From Pseudacidobacterium ailaaui (GTDB lineage Bacteria > Acidobacteriota > Terriglobia > Terriglobales > Acidobacteriaceae): DNA of 64,000 nucleotides. Both the position numbers and the translations under genes were made by a program. Shown piece by piece: positions 17,706 through 27,742 of this stretch. The stretch lies in NCBI RefSeq assembly GCF_000688455.1, contig NZ_JIAL01000001.1, positions 2,387,001-2,451,000 of the forward strand, written 5' to 3'. The notes beneath the pieces are model-generated. The model made no database searches and was not told the origin of the DNA. It saw only the letters and a program-made list of their open reading frames with translations. The stretch's first letter is position 1. The number at the start of each line of letters is the position of its first letter.

Positions 17706-20700
17706 TCAGTCGCTCCAATACTCCAGCCGTTTCAGGCGGGGGAAATAGAGGCCAAAGCGCAGGCGGAGCGCGTTGCCGTGAATTTTTTGCAATGCATGGC
17801 CATAAGCGGCCAGCTGCGGTGCATATTGTTTCCGCTGTGCGGCGAGAAACTGGTCCACATCCTTGCCGGCATAGGAAGTTGTTTTATAGTCCACGACCCA
17901 GAGAAATTCTTTTCCCGTGGACAACGGGAGGCTGCCGGCACGGAATACCCTGTCGGCGCGGACTGTACGCAGCATTCCATCCAGCCATCCTGTCCAGGAC
18001 GCCTCCGATTGTGCATCAGGATGCGGAAAGAGCAGCCATCTTCCCTGCGGGTCCTCAAGGACGGCCTGTAAGGACGCTACGATCTCGTGATACGCGCGTG
18101 TCGCCAATTCTTCAGGAAGCGCCGCGGTCCGCAGAAGGGCTGACGTATGGCGCTCCATCCATGAAGATGCTTCCTCGGCGGAAATCTGCATCTGGGAAAG
18201 TCTTTCCAGTAAGACATGAAGCATGCTCCCAATCAGGCGCTGCGCGCGTCCGCCCTCGGGGCGGGCAAAGAGCTCTCCTGTGTCAAATGCAGAAACGGTC
18301 CCGGGTGTCTGTACATTGGTGCCGGCCACCGGTGGAGACACGTCCCCGGGCAACCGTCGCAGCACCAGAGGTGGGTGTAGTGGTGCTGCGGCGGCAGCAA
18401 TGGCTACGGTGCCCGATTGAGGGACGGAAAAATGCAGGATTTTCTGCTGTTGCTGCCGCTGATAAGCAGTCAAGAATTCCTCTTCCAGTGCCGGCCATGC
18501 AGCGCAGAGTAGAGTATCCGTTTTGGACCCGGGTTGAAGTTTTCCCTCTTTTGTAACTGTGGCAGTGCCAAATAGGTGGAGACACTCTCGGGCACGTGTG
18601 CAGGCAACATAGAAAACACGTTTTCGTTCTTCCTCTTCCCGGATTTCACGCTGTTTTCGCACCCACCGATAGAGTGGATGCGTATTCCCGCCGCGGCTGT
18701 CGATCGGAGCCACCAGCAGTTCATCTGCATTCTGGGTCGCGCTGGCCCTTTGCAGCATGATGATCAGCGGTTTGTCGTCGCGCCGCGCCTTGTGTTCCAG
18801 TCCCGGAACAAGCACGACGTTAAAGCCAAGGCCTTTGGCTTTATGAATGGTCATTAACTGCACTCCGGCGCGTTCACTTACCCGCGGATCAGGCTGTGCA
18901 AAAAGCCGTTCCAGTTGACGGTCCAGTGCCTCGCCCAGGCAGGCAATGCCATCGGATGAAAAGCCATCCAGCATGGAGAAAAAAACGCGTGCATTTTCCT
19001 TCTGCTCCTGATCAAGACAAAGAGGGCCGCCAAGCGTGTTCCAGGTGCGCTCGATCCAGGTGGAAAGAGACTGCCCCTCCTGATAGCGGTCCTGCTGCGC
19101 CTTTCTGAGCACCGGCAAGACGCGCCCAATCCGCTGTTGTCCATCGCTGCTGAGGAGTGCAAGCCGCTCTTCCATCAGATGCTCAAGCGGCACACGAGCC
19201 AAGCGCCGGTCGTCCTCGCCGCAAAGCGTGTGGAGGTCCTGAAGCGTAAGTCCGCACCAGGGCGCACGGAGAACCGACAGCCAGGCAATACGGTCCATGG
19301 GGTGCAGCAGCGCGCGGGTGAGAGACATCAGGTCCCGAACCTCCTGACATTGACCAAGCGACTCAATCTCGACAGAACGGTAGGGAATGCCATTCTCGCG
19401 CAGCTTCTGTGCAATCAGAGCCAGATGCTGACGGGCCCGGGCGAGCACTGCGACAGTAAAGGAATCTTCCGGATCTTCTTCTGCTCTTTGAATGCGCTCC
19501 CTGTAGCTGTGAATGATTTGCACAATCTCTTCAGCCTCGTGCTGTGCAGCAGCTGCGACTTCCTGCGGATTCCTGCTGGAGATAAATTGCGGGTGCAGCA
19601 CTACGGATTCAACAGGGGGCGCGGGTTGAACAGCAATTGAAGGTGAAAAAGATACAGCAGCGGCATTGTCGGAAGCCTGGTCATGAAAAATTGGCTGAAA
19701 CCACTGGTTCAACCGCTCCGTCAGTCCGCGATGAGAGCGGAAATTTGCGGACAAGCGGATGGGTTGAAAAGCATGGTGTTCGATTCCGCGTTCGAGGACC
19801 TGCCCGAACAGTTCCACTTCGGCCTGCCGGAACATGTAGATGGATTGCATCGGGTCGCCGACCAGAAAGCAGGTCTGCTTGCCGCCGGGTTCCCACACGC
19901 GGAGCAGCATCTCCAGAAGGCGAAGCTGGCGGCGTGAGGTGTCCTGAAATTCATCCACCAAAAGGTGCCGGACCTGCTCGCCCAGGCGCAAGACATTGTC
20001 GGTCGGATCTTCGAGCACCTGCAATGCGGCGATGCCGAGCTCAATAAAATCAATTGCATTGCGCTCTGCAAACAAGACCCGCAGTTCGGCAACGGCATAG
20101 CGCAGGACGACAAAAAGCTGACGAAGGGTGTGCCACTGCTCTTCGTTGTAGTGGAGCGGAGGCAGGTCTGCGATTTCATTGAGTGTCGCGAGCAGGCCGG
20201 GGATGGTACGAAGACCCTGCTGGACCAGGGCCTTGATTCGCCGGCTGGGCCTTTGTCCTTCCGGCAGGTGCTTTTCTTCATCTGCGGGAAAGCCTTGCGT
20301 CTTTGAATATTGTCTGCGCCAGTCTTTGTCTCTCGTCAGAAACCTTACGAGACATTTCCAGTGGTCTACCAGCCCGGTGTTGGGAAGTTCCCGTAATTCT
20401 GCAAGAAGCGCAAACTCTCCGCAATACTGGCTGGCATACCGTCCAAGCTCCAGAAGCTCGCTGACAAGCAGTTGGGAGCGGGAGAGAAGAGAGTGGGCCT
20501 GTTCCAGCACACGTTTTACAGCATGTTGAAAGGGTGCTTCCAGTTTGCGCCGGCCCTTCGTCCATTGCTCTTCGCTTATCTGGTTGCTGAGGGGGAAGAC
20601 ATGCAGCCACTGGTCGCGCTTTGCCAGCATCTCTGCAATCAGGCGCTGCACATCGCCCAGATGATTGTCCCGCATGGCCAGCACGTGCATCAGTGCAGCA

Positions 20701-21200
20701 TGAATCTCATGTCTGGGACTGCCCAGATATGCAAGGGTGCGGCGGGCCGCCTCCTCATAGAGAAGGGAGGCATCATCCTGCGGTTGCAGATGACCGCCCA
20801 TGCGCGCCAGCAGTGGCTGCTCATGGGCCAGGCGCATGCACAGAGAGTCGATGGTTTGAATGTTGAGCCGATGCGGCTGTTCGAGCAGCTTCCAGCCGCG
20901 TGCTTCGGCATGGGCCAGCGCCCGTCTGGCCATTTCCAGGGCGGGACCGCGGGGCCCGGATCGTGCTTTTTCCAGCTGCTGCAAAACGCGAAACCGCATT
21001 TCAGCCGTAGCTGCACGGGTGAAAGTAATGGCCAGAATCTGCTCAGGCTCATCCACTTCAGACAACAATTTGACAAAGCGCTGGGTCAGCAGCTCAGTCT
21101 TCCCAGACCCGGCAGGGGCCTGCACAATGCAGGAAATGGCCGTATTCAGGGCTTCATCGCGCTGCGCCTGGTCTGGCGCCTGAGCATCCAGCCTATTCAT
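17706..21200 (-). CDS. AddA-like UvrD-family helicase-nuclease
   Basis: Helicase/nuclease subunit of an AddAB-type double-strand-break resection enzyme, 1164 residues. The start is ATG 21200, which overlaps the addB-like stop as ATGAATAG; an upstream in-frame start would extend 45 residues into addB. Superfamily 1 motifs are in order: Walker A APAGSGKTE (about residue 29), LLVDEFQDTSRRQ, VGDPMQSIYMFRQ, MTIHKAKGLGFNVV and VACTRARECLH. The C-terminus has a RecB-type nuclease with Asp in GWLDGMLRTVRADRVF and VVDYKTT. The order B then A with coupled translation matches AddAB operons. RecB-like names are possible, but no RecC or RecD is present. Confidence 0.9.
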   Translation of the reverse strand: MNRLDAQAPDQAQRDEALNTAISCIVQAPAGSGKTELLTQRFVKLLSEVDEPEQILAITFTRAATAEMRFRVLQQLEKARSGPRGPALEMARRALAHAEARGWKLLEQPHRLNIQTIDSLCMRLAHEQPLLARMGGHLQPQDDASLLYEEAARRTLAYLGSPRHEIHAALMHVLAMRDNHLGDVQRLIAEMLAKRDQWLHVFPLSNQISEEQWTKGRRKLEAPFQHAVKRVLEQAHSLLSRSQLLVSELLELGRYASQYCGEFALLAELRELPNTGLVDHWKCLVRFLTRDKDWRRQYSKTQGFPADEEKHLPEGQRPSRRIKALVQQGLRTIPGLLATLNEIADLPPLHYNEEQWHTLRQLFVVLRYAVAELRVLFAERNAIDFIELGIAALQVLEDPTDNVLRLGEQVRHLLVDEFQDTSRRQLRLLEMLLRVWEPGGKQTCFLVGDPMQSIYMFRQAEVELFGQVLERGIEHHAFQPIRLSANFRSHRGLTERLNQWFQPIFHDQASDNAAAVSFSPSIAVQPAPPVESVVLHPQFISSRNPQEVAAAAQHEAEEIVQIIHSYRERIQRAEEDPEDSFTVAVLARARQHLALIAQKLRENGIPYRSVEIESLGQCQEVRDLMSLTRALLHPMDRIAWLSVLRAPWCGLTLQDLHTLCGEDDRRLARVPLEHLMEERLALLSSDGQQRIGRVLPVLRKAQQDRYQEGQSLSTWIERTWNTLGGPLCLDQEQKENARVFFSMLDGFSSDGIACLGEALDRQLERLFAQPDPRVSERAGVQLMTIHKAKGLGFNVVLVPGLEHKARRDDKPLIIMLQRASATQNADELLVAPIDSRGGNTHPLYRWVRKQREIREEEERKRVFYVACTRARECLHLFGTATVTKEGKLQPGSKTDTLLCAAWPALEEEFLTAYQRQQQQKILHFSVPQSGTVAIAAAAAPLHPPLVLRRLPGDVSPPVAGTNVQTPGTVSAFDTGELFARPEGGRAQRLIGSMLHVLLERLSQMQISAEEASSWMERHTSALLRTAALPEELATRAYHEIVASLQAVLEDPQGRWLLFPHPDAQSEASWTGWLDGMLRTVRADRVFRAGSLPLSTGKEFLWVVDYKTTSYAGKDVDQFLAAQRKQYAPQLAAYGHALQKIHGNALRLRFGLYFPRLKRLEYWSD

Positions 21201-23946
21201 CCTGAGGGTCCTCCGGCTGGGTGGTGGTCTGTGTTTCCGCAACGCGGCACAAGCCTGGCAACGGGCAGTACCGGCAGGTCTTTGCACCTTGTTTCGGGTC
21301 CACAGAGGCTTCGCCGCGCAGGAACTCTTCGGCAAGGCCCAGCAGGGACTGCTGCCAGTTTTGTTTCATGCTGCTGTTATAGGGCTGCTGCATCAGCGCG
21401 CTCTTGGCGTCCAGGTCGCTCTGCAGCTGCTGCTGGGGATCGGCCACATGTCCGACAAAGCCGATACGGCCTGCGCGGATCCGTGCGAAAAGCAGACCGC
21501 TTACGTTCTCTACATTTCCATAGACGGCATAAAGCGGGAGCTGCGGTTCGTTCATCCGCTCGCCCTTCCAGTCGGCGGTAGAGACGTCCCCTGTTTTGTA
21601 ATCAATCAGAAGACGGTTGTCATCCGGCAACAGGTCAATTCGGTCTGCACGCAAATTGAGTTTGAGTCCACCTACGCAAACGTCTCGCAATCTTTCTTCG
21701 CGGCACTCCACCGTAAAAGGCTGCCGGCGCGCCTCACACTCCAGCCATTCTTTTAACGAGCGTTGCATGCGGTCCTGCTCTGAGACCAGATAGGCGGTCA
21801 TCCAGGGGTCGGCGGCACTTTCCGTCATCAATTCGGAAAAGGCAGCGTTGATGTGATAACGCAACACTTCATCCAGGCGGCCTGCGCCGTGAAGGCGCTG
21901 CAGATCATTCCACCCGGTCATCCGAAACGGCTCTGGCGTCTCCGGTGACCAGAGGTCCTCCAAGATGGCATGGACCAGATTGCCGCGCTGCATTGCATTC
22001 AACCCCCATGCCGCGCGGTCCAGAGGTAGCGCTCCCAGGCGGCGGGTGGCAAATGCCTGAAAAGGACATGCAGCCTGCTCTTTAAGAATGCCGGCGCCGC
22101 CAGCCACGCGTTCTCGCGGCCAGGGAACGGCCTCTGAGGACTGGATCCACATCTCCAGCTCCTGCCGAGAGGCAGTTGCCGACCCCATCTGCAATTCGGC
22201 CCGCAATGCATGAGTGGAGATTGGCGTGTGGTTGATTCCCAGAACGTAAGCGGGCAAAGAAGAAGGTCGTAAGGCCCCTTCCTTATTGGAACGTGCGTAG
22301 CTGAAGACAAACTCCGGGGCCGAGTTCGCAATTCGCTGTGTGACCGAAAGTGCCAGTGCCGTGTCTACGGCGGCGCAGCAGTGCGGCATCTGTGCCTGGA
22401 GTTGCTCCCTGAGCGGAAGCAGCGGATGCGGTCTTCCCGCGACGGGCCATTGCGAGTCGTCCGCGCCCAGAAACCAGACCGCATCGAACGCCTGGCCGGA
22501 GGACTCAAAAGCGCCCATGATCTGGACCGGAGCATGGCGTGATTCTGGCGTGAAGAGGGTGTTTGAAGCATGCAGCTCCAGTGCTTGAACGAAATCTTTG
22601 AATACCGCGCGGTGTCCGGAAAAGTCGAGGAGGGCCATTTCATCCAGGAGTTTTTGCCAGCGCGTCCGCGCCTGATATTGCACGCTGTCCAGGTGGTGAA
22701 ATCCGGGCCATCGGGCTGCGCGCAGCAGGGCCTCTGCCATTTCACAGTGCCCTGCATAGGTCAAGGGCGTCTTCCGGGCGTCATCTTTTTCCAGCATCCG
22801 CTGGATGCGGAGCAGGCGAGTGCGGAAGGCACCGGGGCCTGTTTTTTTGAGAAAGCCGTCCAGCGAAATCTCCGGTGAGAGCAGTCCGGAACGGCGCAGT
22901 CCAAGGTCGACCCATGCGAGCTTGCCGACCTCCGCCGGATGTTTACAGAAAAAGCCCGACAGTGTGAGCCAGGTGACCTCTTCCAGTTGCAGCGGCCGAG
23001 TAGTCCACCGCAGCATCAATAAGGCGGCGCGGATTACGGGAACATCCGCGAGGGGCAGGCCGAGTGAGAATTCATAGGCCGGCGTGCCCGCTCCCTTTGT
23101 AATATCCAGTGACTCGGGCATCAGTACGGCGCGGAACACGCGGTCAGCTTCTGCCCGGATGCTATGGAGGTCCGGAGCGATGACCCCAATTCGTTTGGCC
23201 CCCTTCTTCTCCAGCTGATGTCGGCACCACTGGGCGCAGGCGAGAAGCTCGTCGCGTAAGTCATCGGCAGCGACCTGCCTGCCGGTACAGTCCTGGTAAG
23301 GTCCCGGTCCGGGGCTTTCTACTCTGGAGCCAGTTTCGCGAAGTACGGCAATCAAGCGCTCTTGCTTGGGCGTCAGCCGGTCAAACCCGACCAGAAAAAG
23401 ATTTTCCGATACTCGGAGGACCCCGGAGCGCACCGCATCGGCCAGCAGTTCTTCTGCCTTGCTCCGGCTTGCCCAGTTACGGCTGCGGCAAAGATCGTCA
23501 AAATCAGCGGCCCATTTGCGGAAGCGCTCTGCATCTGGTCCGTCCCAGGGAAATCTTCGCGCATCGTGCTTCCGGTAGGCGCTCAGCAGCGCGTATGCAT
23601 CCTGGGCAAGGGAGGCCATCCCGTCAGGAGAAACAACCAGACCTGCGTCCTCCCGCTGCACTTGCTTCCATAAAAACCGCTCTTGAATCGGGCCCAGAAG
23701 CAGCGGTGGTTCCGGCGCAACAAATGTCAGCTCCTGCCACAGTTCCGTGATCCAGCTTTCCCAATCGGAGATCCGGGGAGAGGCCCACATCTCCAGCCCG
23801 CTGGCGCGCTGCTGCTCAGCATAGGCCTGCCGCAAAAACCGCGCCGCGCGTGCGCTTGCCGCAACAACCCTGGAGCCATCCCTCAGAGCATGGCTGACTT
23901 TTTCCACCAGGGTCTGCGGTTCGGGCGAATCAAAGAGTGGGAGCAC
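21193..23946 (-). CDS. AddB-like PD-(D/E)XK nuclease subunit
   Basis: Second subunit of the AddAB-type resection complex, 917 residues. The N-terminal region resembles an inactivated helicase; no Walker A is visible. The C-terminal nuclease has RADRIDLLPDDNRLLIDYKTG, followed by Gln and Tyr in EPQLPLYAVY. Four cysteines fit the Fe-S cluster of AddB: one in QAACPFQAF before the nuclease, and three in TCRYCPLPGLC at the end. The start codon is GTG with no strong ribosome site; it lies only 21 bases from the divergent CusF-Sco start. The stop overlaps addA by 8 bases, giving translational coupling. Confidence 0.88.
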   Translation of the reverse strand: MLPLFDSPEPQTLVEKVSHALRDGSRVVAASARAARFLRQAYAEQQRASGLEMWASPRISDWESWITELWQELTFVAPEPPLLLGPIQERFLWKQVQREDAGLVVSPDGMASLAQDAYALLSAYRKHDARRFPWDGPDAERFRKWAADFDDLCRSRNWASRSKAEELLADAVRSGVLRVSENLFLVGFDRLTPKQERLIAVLRETGSRVESPGPGPYQDCTGRQVAADDLRDELLACAQWCRHQLEKKGAKRIGVIAPDLHSIRAEADRVFRAVLMPESLDITKGAGTPAYEFSLGLPLADVPVIRAALLMLRWTTRPLQLEEVTWLTLSGFFCKHPAEVGKLAWVDLGLRRSGLLSPEISLDGFLKKTGPGAFRTRLLRIQRMLEKDDARKTPLTYAGHCEMAEALLRAARWPGFHHLDSVQYQARTRWQKLLDEMALLDFSGHRAVFKDFVQALELHASNTLFTPESRHAPVQIMGAFESSGQAFDAVWFLGADDSQWPVAGRPHPLLPLREQLQAQMPHCCAAVDTALALSVTQRIANSAPEFVFSYARSNKEGALRPSSLPAYVLGINHTPISTHALRAELQMGSATASRQELEMWIQSSEAVPWPRERVAGGAGILKEQAACPFQAFATRRLGALPLDRAAWGLNAMQRGNLVHAILEDLWSPETPEPFRMTGWNDLQRLHGAGRLDEVLRYHINAAFSELMTESAADPWMTAYLVSEQDRMQRSLKEWLECEARRQPFTVECREERLRDVCVGGLKLNLRADRIDLLPDDNRLLIDYKTGDVSTADWKGERMNEPQLPLYAVYGNVENVSGLLFARIRAGRIGFVGHVADPQQQLQSDLDAKSALMQQPYNSSMKQNWQQSLLGLAEEFLRGEASVDPKQGAKTCRYCPLPGLCRVAETQTTTQPEDPQDE

Positions 23947-23967
23947 ACAAAAAGTGTAAACTGGGCT

Positions 23968-24879
23968 GTGGCTTTTTCTTCACGCCGGTTGTGTGTCGTA
24001 GCTTTCACCTGTTTTCTGCTGGCTGGCGGATGCCGTAGGACGGCGCCGGAAGCCGGCCAGTCCGCTTCTGAAGCGGGTGCTAAGCACTATCCTGTGCGCG
24101 GCAAAATCGTCACGGTGGACCCGCAGCATGGCGAAATTGTCCTGGATGCGGCGGCCATTCCCGGCTATATGGAAGCCATGACGATGCCCTACAAGCTGAA
24201 GAATCCCAGCATTCTCGGTGAATTGCATCCGGGCGACAGCATTACGGCAACGCTGATTGCAACCGAGGACTCTGACCTTCTGGACCAGATCGTCATCATT
24301 GCGCAGGCCAAGCCGGACTACAAACCCAGCTTCTTTTACCACCCCATCCAGCCCGGAGACAAGGTGCCGGACTTCAAGCTGCTGAACCAGAATGGGAAAC
24401 AAATCCATCTTGCGCAGTTTCACGGCAAGGTCCTGCTGGTGACCTTTATCTACACGCGCTGCCCTCTGGCTGATTACTGTCCACGCATGAGCCGCAATTT
24501 TGCTGAGATCGACAAAGCGCTCGCCAAGGCCCCGGAGCTTTACAGCAAAACGCACTTGTTGAGCGTGAGCTTTGATCCTGATTACGACACACCGAAGGTG
24601 CTGCGCAGCTATGGCAGCGCCTATACCGGAAACTATACAAAAGAAACCTTTGCGCACTGGGACTTCGCCGCACCGAGCCGCAACGACCTGCCGGCCGTGC
24701 TGCGTTATTTTGACGTAGGCGCTACGCCGGAAAAAGACCGCACGATTACACATTCGCTTTCGACGTTGGTGATCGGGCCGGACGGCAGGGTGTTCAAGTG
24801 GTATCCCACCAACGACTGGACGCCGGACCAGATTCTCAGCGACGTGAAACAATTAGTGGCAAAGCAGGGGAAAGCATGA
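23968..24879 (+). CDS. CusF-like domain fused to Sco1/SenC lipoprotein
   Basis: Predicted lipoprotein (303 residues) that handles copper for cytochrome oxidase or other cuproenzymes. From the GTG at 23968 there is a lipoprotein signal with lipobox LAGGC. An ATG at 23890, inside addB, is a less likely start because the leader would be too long. Residues about 40-110 resemble the copper-binding CusF/YdeI fold (KIVTVDPQHGEIVLDA, GYMEAMTMPY). Residues about 135-300 are Sco1/SenC thioredoxin-like, with Cys in FIYTRCPLADYCP (CX5C spacing rather than the usual CX3C) and the conserved THSLSTLVIGPDG His. The gluconokinase start overlaps its stop (ATGA). Confidence 0.85.
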   Translation: MAFSSRRLCVVAFTCFLLAGGCRRTAPEAGQSASEAGAKHYPVRGKIVTVDPQHGEIVLDAAAIPGYMEAMTMPYKLKNPSILGELHPGDSITATLIATEDSDLLDQIVIIAQAKPDYKPSFFYHPIQPGDKVPDFKLLNQNGKQIHLAQFHGKVLLVTFIYTRCPLADYCPRMSRNFAEIDKALAKAPELYSKTHLLSVSFDPDYDTPKVLRSYGSAYTGNYTKETFAHWDFAAPSRNDLPAVLRYFDVGATPEKDRTITHSLSTLVIGPDGRVFKWYPTNDWTPDQILSDVKQLVAKQGKA

Positions 24880-25379
24880 TCGTGATTGTGATGGGCGTCA
24901 GTGGTTCAGGAAAGACCACAACCGCCTTGGCATTGCAAAAGCTTACCGGATGGCAGTTTGCCGAGGGCGATGATTACCACTCGGAAGCAAACCGGCAGAA
25001 GATGGCCTCAGGCATCCCGCTGACGGACGAGGACCGCACTCCATGGCTTGCCGCTTTGCATGATCTGGTCCGCGGCTGGTATGAGCGCGGGGAAAACGGC
25101 ATCCTCACCTGTTCAGCACTCAAGCAGGCCTACCGGGACATGCTGGTGGCCGGGCTTCCGCATGATGCCTATCGCTTTGCTCTGATGGATGCGCCAAAAG
25201 GTGTGATTGCAGAGCGCATGCGCCAGAGGCAGCACTTTATGCCCCCGGCGCTGCTGGAAAGCCAGCTTGCTACTTTGCAGCCCCCGGAAGATGCGCTGCA
25301 TATTTCCGCGCTTCAGCCGCCGGAAGATGCTGCCCGGGAAATTCTGGACGCGCTGAGGATTGTTCCGGCAGCACAATAA
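24876..25379 (+). CDS. gntK: Gluconokinase
   Basis: Phosphorylates D-gluconate to 6-phosphogluconate, feeding the pentose phosphate or Entner-Doudoroff pathway. 167 residues, the usual length of the small P-loop GntK family. Walker A is GVSGSGKTT (residues 7-15), and the substrate-binding block FAEGDDYHSEANRQKM and the LTDEDRTPWL motif are diagnostic. The ATG overlaps the Sco stop as ATGA, so translation is coupled to an apparently unrelated copper protein. No other gluconate gene is present in the window. Confidence 0.93.
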   Translation: MIVIVMGVSGSGKTTTALALQKLTGWQFAEGDDYHSEANRQKMASGIPLTDEDRTPWLAALHDLVRGWYERGENGILTCSALKQAYRDMLVAGLPHDAYRFALMDAPKGVIAERMRQRQHFMPPALLESQLATLQPPEDALHISALQPPEDAAREILDALRIVPAAQ

Positions 25380-25469
25380 ATAGAGTCGCCATTCCTCTGT
25401 CCGCGTCTTATGAAGCAGGTGCAGTCTGCCGCATATACACTGAATCCAGAGCGGAGGCCATTCCCGAAT

Positions 25470-25844
25470 ATGGCGAGAACTACAGTCGTCTTTGGTGTCA
25501 TTCTGATCCTCCTTGGCATCTTTGGTTTTGTTGCCACAGGCAGCCACGCACCCACCGCACTGATTCCTGCATATGTAGGGATCGTGCTGGGCATTCTGGG
25601 CCTTCTTTCCATGACGGAGGACGCCGGCAAGCGCAAGCTCTACATGCATCTTGCCGTGACCATTGGCCTGCTGGGTTTTCTGGGCACAGCCAAGAGTATT
25701 TACGACTATATTCGACTCGTACAGGGACAGCAGTACGCCCATCCGGCGGCGGTCGAGGCCAAAGCGGCCATGGCCGGTATCCTGCTGGTCTTCGTCATTC
25801 TTTGCGTGCGTTCCTTCATCGCGGCCCGGCGAGCAAGGGCCTAG
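25470..25844 (+). CDS. Small four-helix membrane protein
   Basis: Hypothetical integral membrane protein of 124 residues. Four hydrophobic segments are visible (about 4-25, 30-50, 58-75, 95-117), with a conserved-looking small-residue second segment and a short basic C-terminus. I use ATG 25470, which has GGAGG upstream (25453-25457); an in-frame ATG at 25410 would add a polar leader. It ends 10 bases before the ABC exporter start and is likely cotranscribed with it. I do not recognise the family and assign no function. Confidence 0.7.
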   Translation: MARTTVVFGVILILLGIFGFVATGSHAPTALIPAYVGIVLGILGLLSMTEDAGKRKLYMHLAVTIGLLGFLGTAKSIYDYIRLVQGQQYAHPAAVEAKAAMAGILLVFVILCVRSFIAARRARA

Positions 25845-25854
25845 GTTGCCTGAA

Positions 25855-27732
25855 ATGCGGCCCGGCTCCATGACGACGATGCGCGCAGAGCGCAGTGGCG
25901 GGTCCCGCGCCCATCTCCGCACTGCCGAAGACCCGGCCAAAAAGAAGCCGGATTTCAGGAAGGTGCTTCCTGAAATCTGGAAACTCATCCGTCCCCGCCG
26001 CTGGGTCCTGCTCCTGGGCCTGCTGCTGATGGCCATCAACCGGGTTGCCGGGCTGGTGCTGCCCGCATCCACGAAATTTTTTATTGATACGGTCTTGCGG
26101 CAGCATCACGAAGACAAGCTGCTGCCCCTGGTCAGTGTGGTCTTTGCAGCCACTGCCATCCAGGCCGTCACCTCCTTTTCGCTCACCCAGTTACTTTCCA
26201 AGGCGGCCCAGCGCATGATTGCCGACCTGCGTAAGCAGGTGCAGCAGCACATCGGTTTGCTCCCGGTCAGTTTTTATGACAGCAACCGCACCGGCACTCT
26301 GGTTTCGCGCATCATGACGGACGTCGAAGGTGTCCGCAATCTGATTGGCACAGGGCTGGTTGAATTTCTGGGCGGGATCATGACCGCCATCATGGCCTTT
26401 GCCGTGCTCATGCATACCAGCCGCAAGATTACGTTGATTGTCTTTGCTGTCATTGCCGCCTTTGTGCTGGTCCTTCAAAGGGCCTTCAAGACCATTCGCC
26501 CTATCTTTCGGGAGCGGGGAAGGATCAACGCCGAGGTCACCGGGCGGCTTACGGAATCGCTTGGCGGCGTGCGCGTCGTCAAAGGCTATCACGCGGAATC
26601 GCGCGAGGCCGGCGTTTTTGCGCAGGGCGTGCAGCGCCTGCTGGACAACGTGATGCGCTCACTGACGGCCACCAGTGCGCTTTCCTTTGCAGCGACGACG
26701 GTGCTCGGCATTGTGGGCGGTCTGGTCATGCTTCTGGGCGGCCGCGATTATTTTGCCCACCGGCTCACTCTGGGCGATTATTTCCAATACAACATGTTTC
26801 TCGCGTTCATGATTGCTCCTGTCTTCCAGGTCGTGAATATCGGCACGCAGCTGACGGAAGCGGTGGCTGGACTCGACCGCACGATCGAGATCATGAGCGA
26901 GATGGACGAATTCAGCGACCCTCAGAGGACGGTCGCCATTGGAGAAATCCGCGGAGAGGTGGAGTTTCAGGATGTTCGCTTCAGCTATGAGCCGGACAAG
27001 CCCGTGCTGCATGGAATTTCATTCCGCGCGCAGCCAGGAACCGTCACGGCGCTGGTCGGCTCTTCCGGATCCGGCAAATCCACCATCATCAGCCTGGTCT
27101 GCGGCTTTCATAAGCCGGACTCCGGCCGCGTGCTGGTAGATGGCATCGACCTTGCCACGGTCCGGCTGGACAGCTACCGCAGTCAGCTTGGTGTGGTCCT
27201 GCAGGAATCGTTTTTGTTCGATGGCACCATCCGCGAAAACGTGTTGTTTTCCTATCCCGATGCCACCGAAGAGCAGTTTCTGGAAGCATGCCGCATCGCC
27301 CGCGTGGACGAGTTTGCGGAGCGGTTTCCTGAACGATATGACACGATTGTGGGCGAACGCGGCGTCAAACTCTCCGGAGGCCAGCGCCAGAGGCTTTCGA
27401 TCGCCCGCGCCATCCTGGCCGATCCGCGCATTCTGATCCTGGACGAAGCGACGTCTTCGCTCGATTCCGAATCCGAACAGATGATTCAGCATGGTCTGAG
27501 CTACCTGATGCAGGGCCGCACAACCTTTGTGATTGCCCATCGCCTCTCGACCATCCGACGCGCGGACCAGATCCTGGTCGTCGAGGGAGGCTGGATTGTG
27601 GAGCGAGGAACGCATGAGAGCCTCTACGCGCTGGGAGGCCGGTATTACGATCTCTACACGCGCCAGCATGGGCTGGAAACCAATCTTTTTCTGGCGCCTG
27701 GCGAAGGCGATACAGTGGAGGAGCGGGCCTAG
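25855..27732 (+). CDS. ABC exporter, fused membrane and ATPase domains (MsbA-like)
   Basis: Homodimeric-type ABC exporter half-transporter, 625 residues. The membrane domain spans roughly residues 45-350, with the EAA-like coupling segment FYDSNRTGTLVSRIMTDVEG. The ATPase domain has Walker A GSSGSGKST, Q-loop VVLQESFLF, signature LSGGQRQRLS, Walker B ILILDEATSSLDS and the switch His in VIAHRLST. This architecture fits MsbA-like lipid or drug exporters; the substrate is unknown. An open frame extends upstream to 25663, inside the neighbouring membrane gene, but ATG 25855 starts just after that gene's stop. ATG 25870 is an alternative. Confidence 0.92.
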   Translation: MRPGSMTTMRAERSGGSRAHLRTAEDPAKKKPDFRKVLPEIWKLIRPRRWVLLLGLLLMAINRVAGLVLPASTKFFIDTVLRQHHEDKLLPLVSVVFAATAIQAVTSFSLTQLLSKAAQRMIADLRKQVQQHIGLLPVSFYDSNRTGTLVSRIMTDVEGVRNLIGTGLVEFLGGIMTAIMAFAVLMHTSRKITLIVFAVIAAFVLVLQRAFKTIRPIFRERGRINAEVTGRLTESLGGVRVVKGYHAESREAGVFAQGVQRLLDNVMRSLTATSALSFAATTVLGIVGGLVMLLGGRDYFAHRLTLGDYFQYNMFLAFMIAPVFQVVNIGTQLTEAVAGLDRTIEIMSEMDEFSDPQRTVAIGEIRGEVEFQDVRFSYEPDKPVLHGISFRAQPGTVTALVGSSGSGKSTIISLVCGFHKPDSGRVLVDGIDLATVRLDSYRSQLGVVLQESFLFDGTIRENVLFSYPDATEEQFLEACRIARVDEFAERFPERYDTIVGERGVKLSGGQRQRLSIARAILADPRILILDEATSSLDSESEQMIQHGLSYLMQGRTTFVIAHRLSTIRRADQILVVEGGWIVERGTHESLYALGGRYYDLYTRQHGLETNLFLAPGEGDTVEERA

Positions 27733-27742
27733 GAGGGTCTCA

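Noticed and set aside
20472-21581. 369-codon plus-strand frame over addA and addB
   Set aside because: Antisense to two overlapping genes with clear motifs and no ribosome site of its own.
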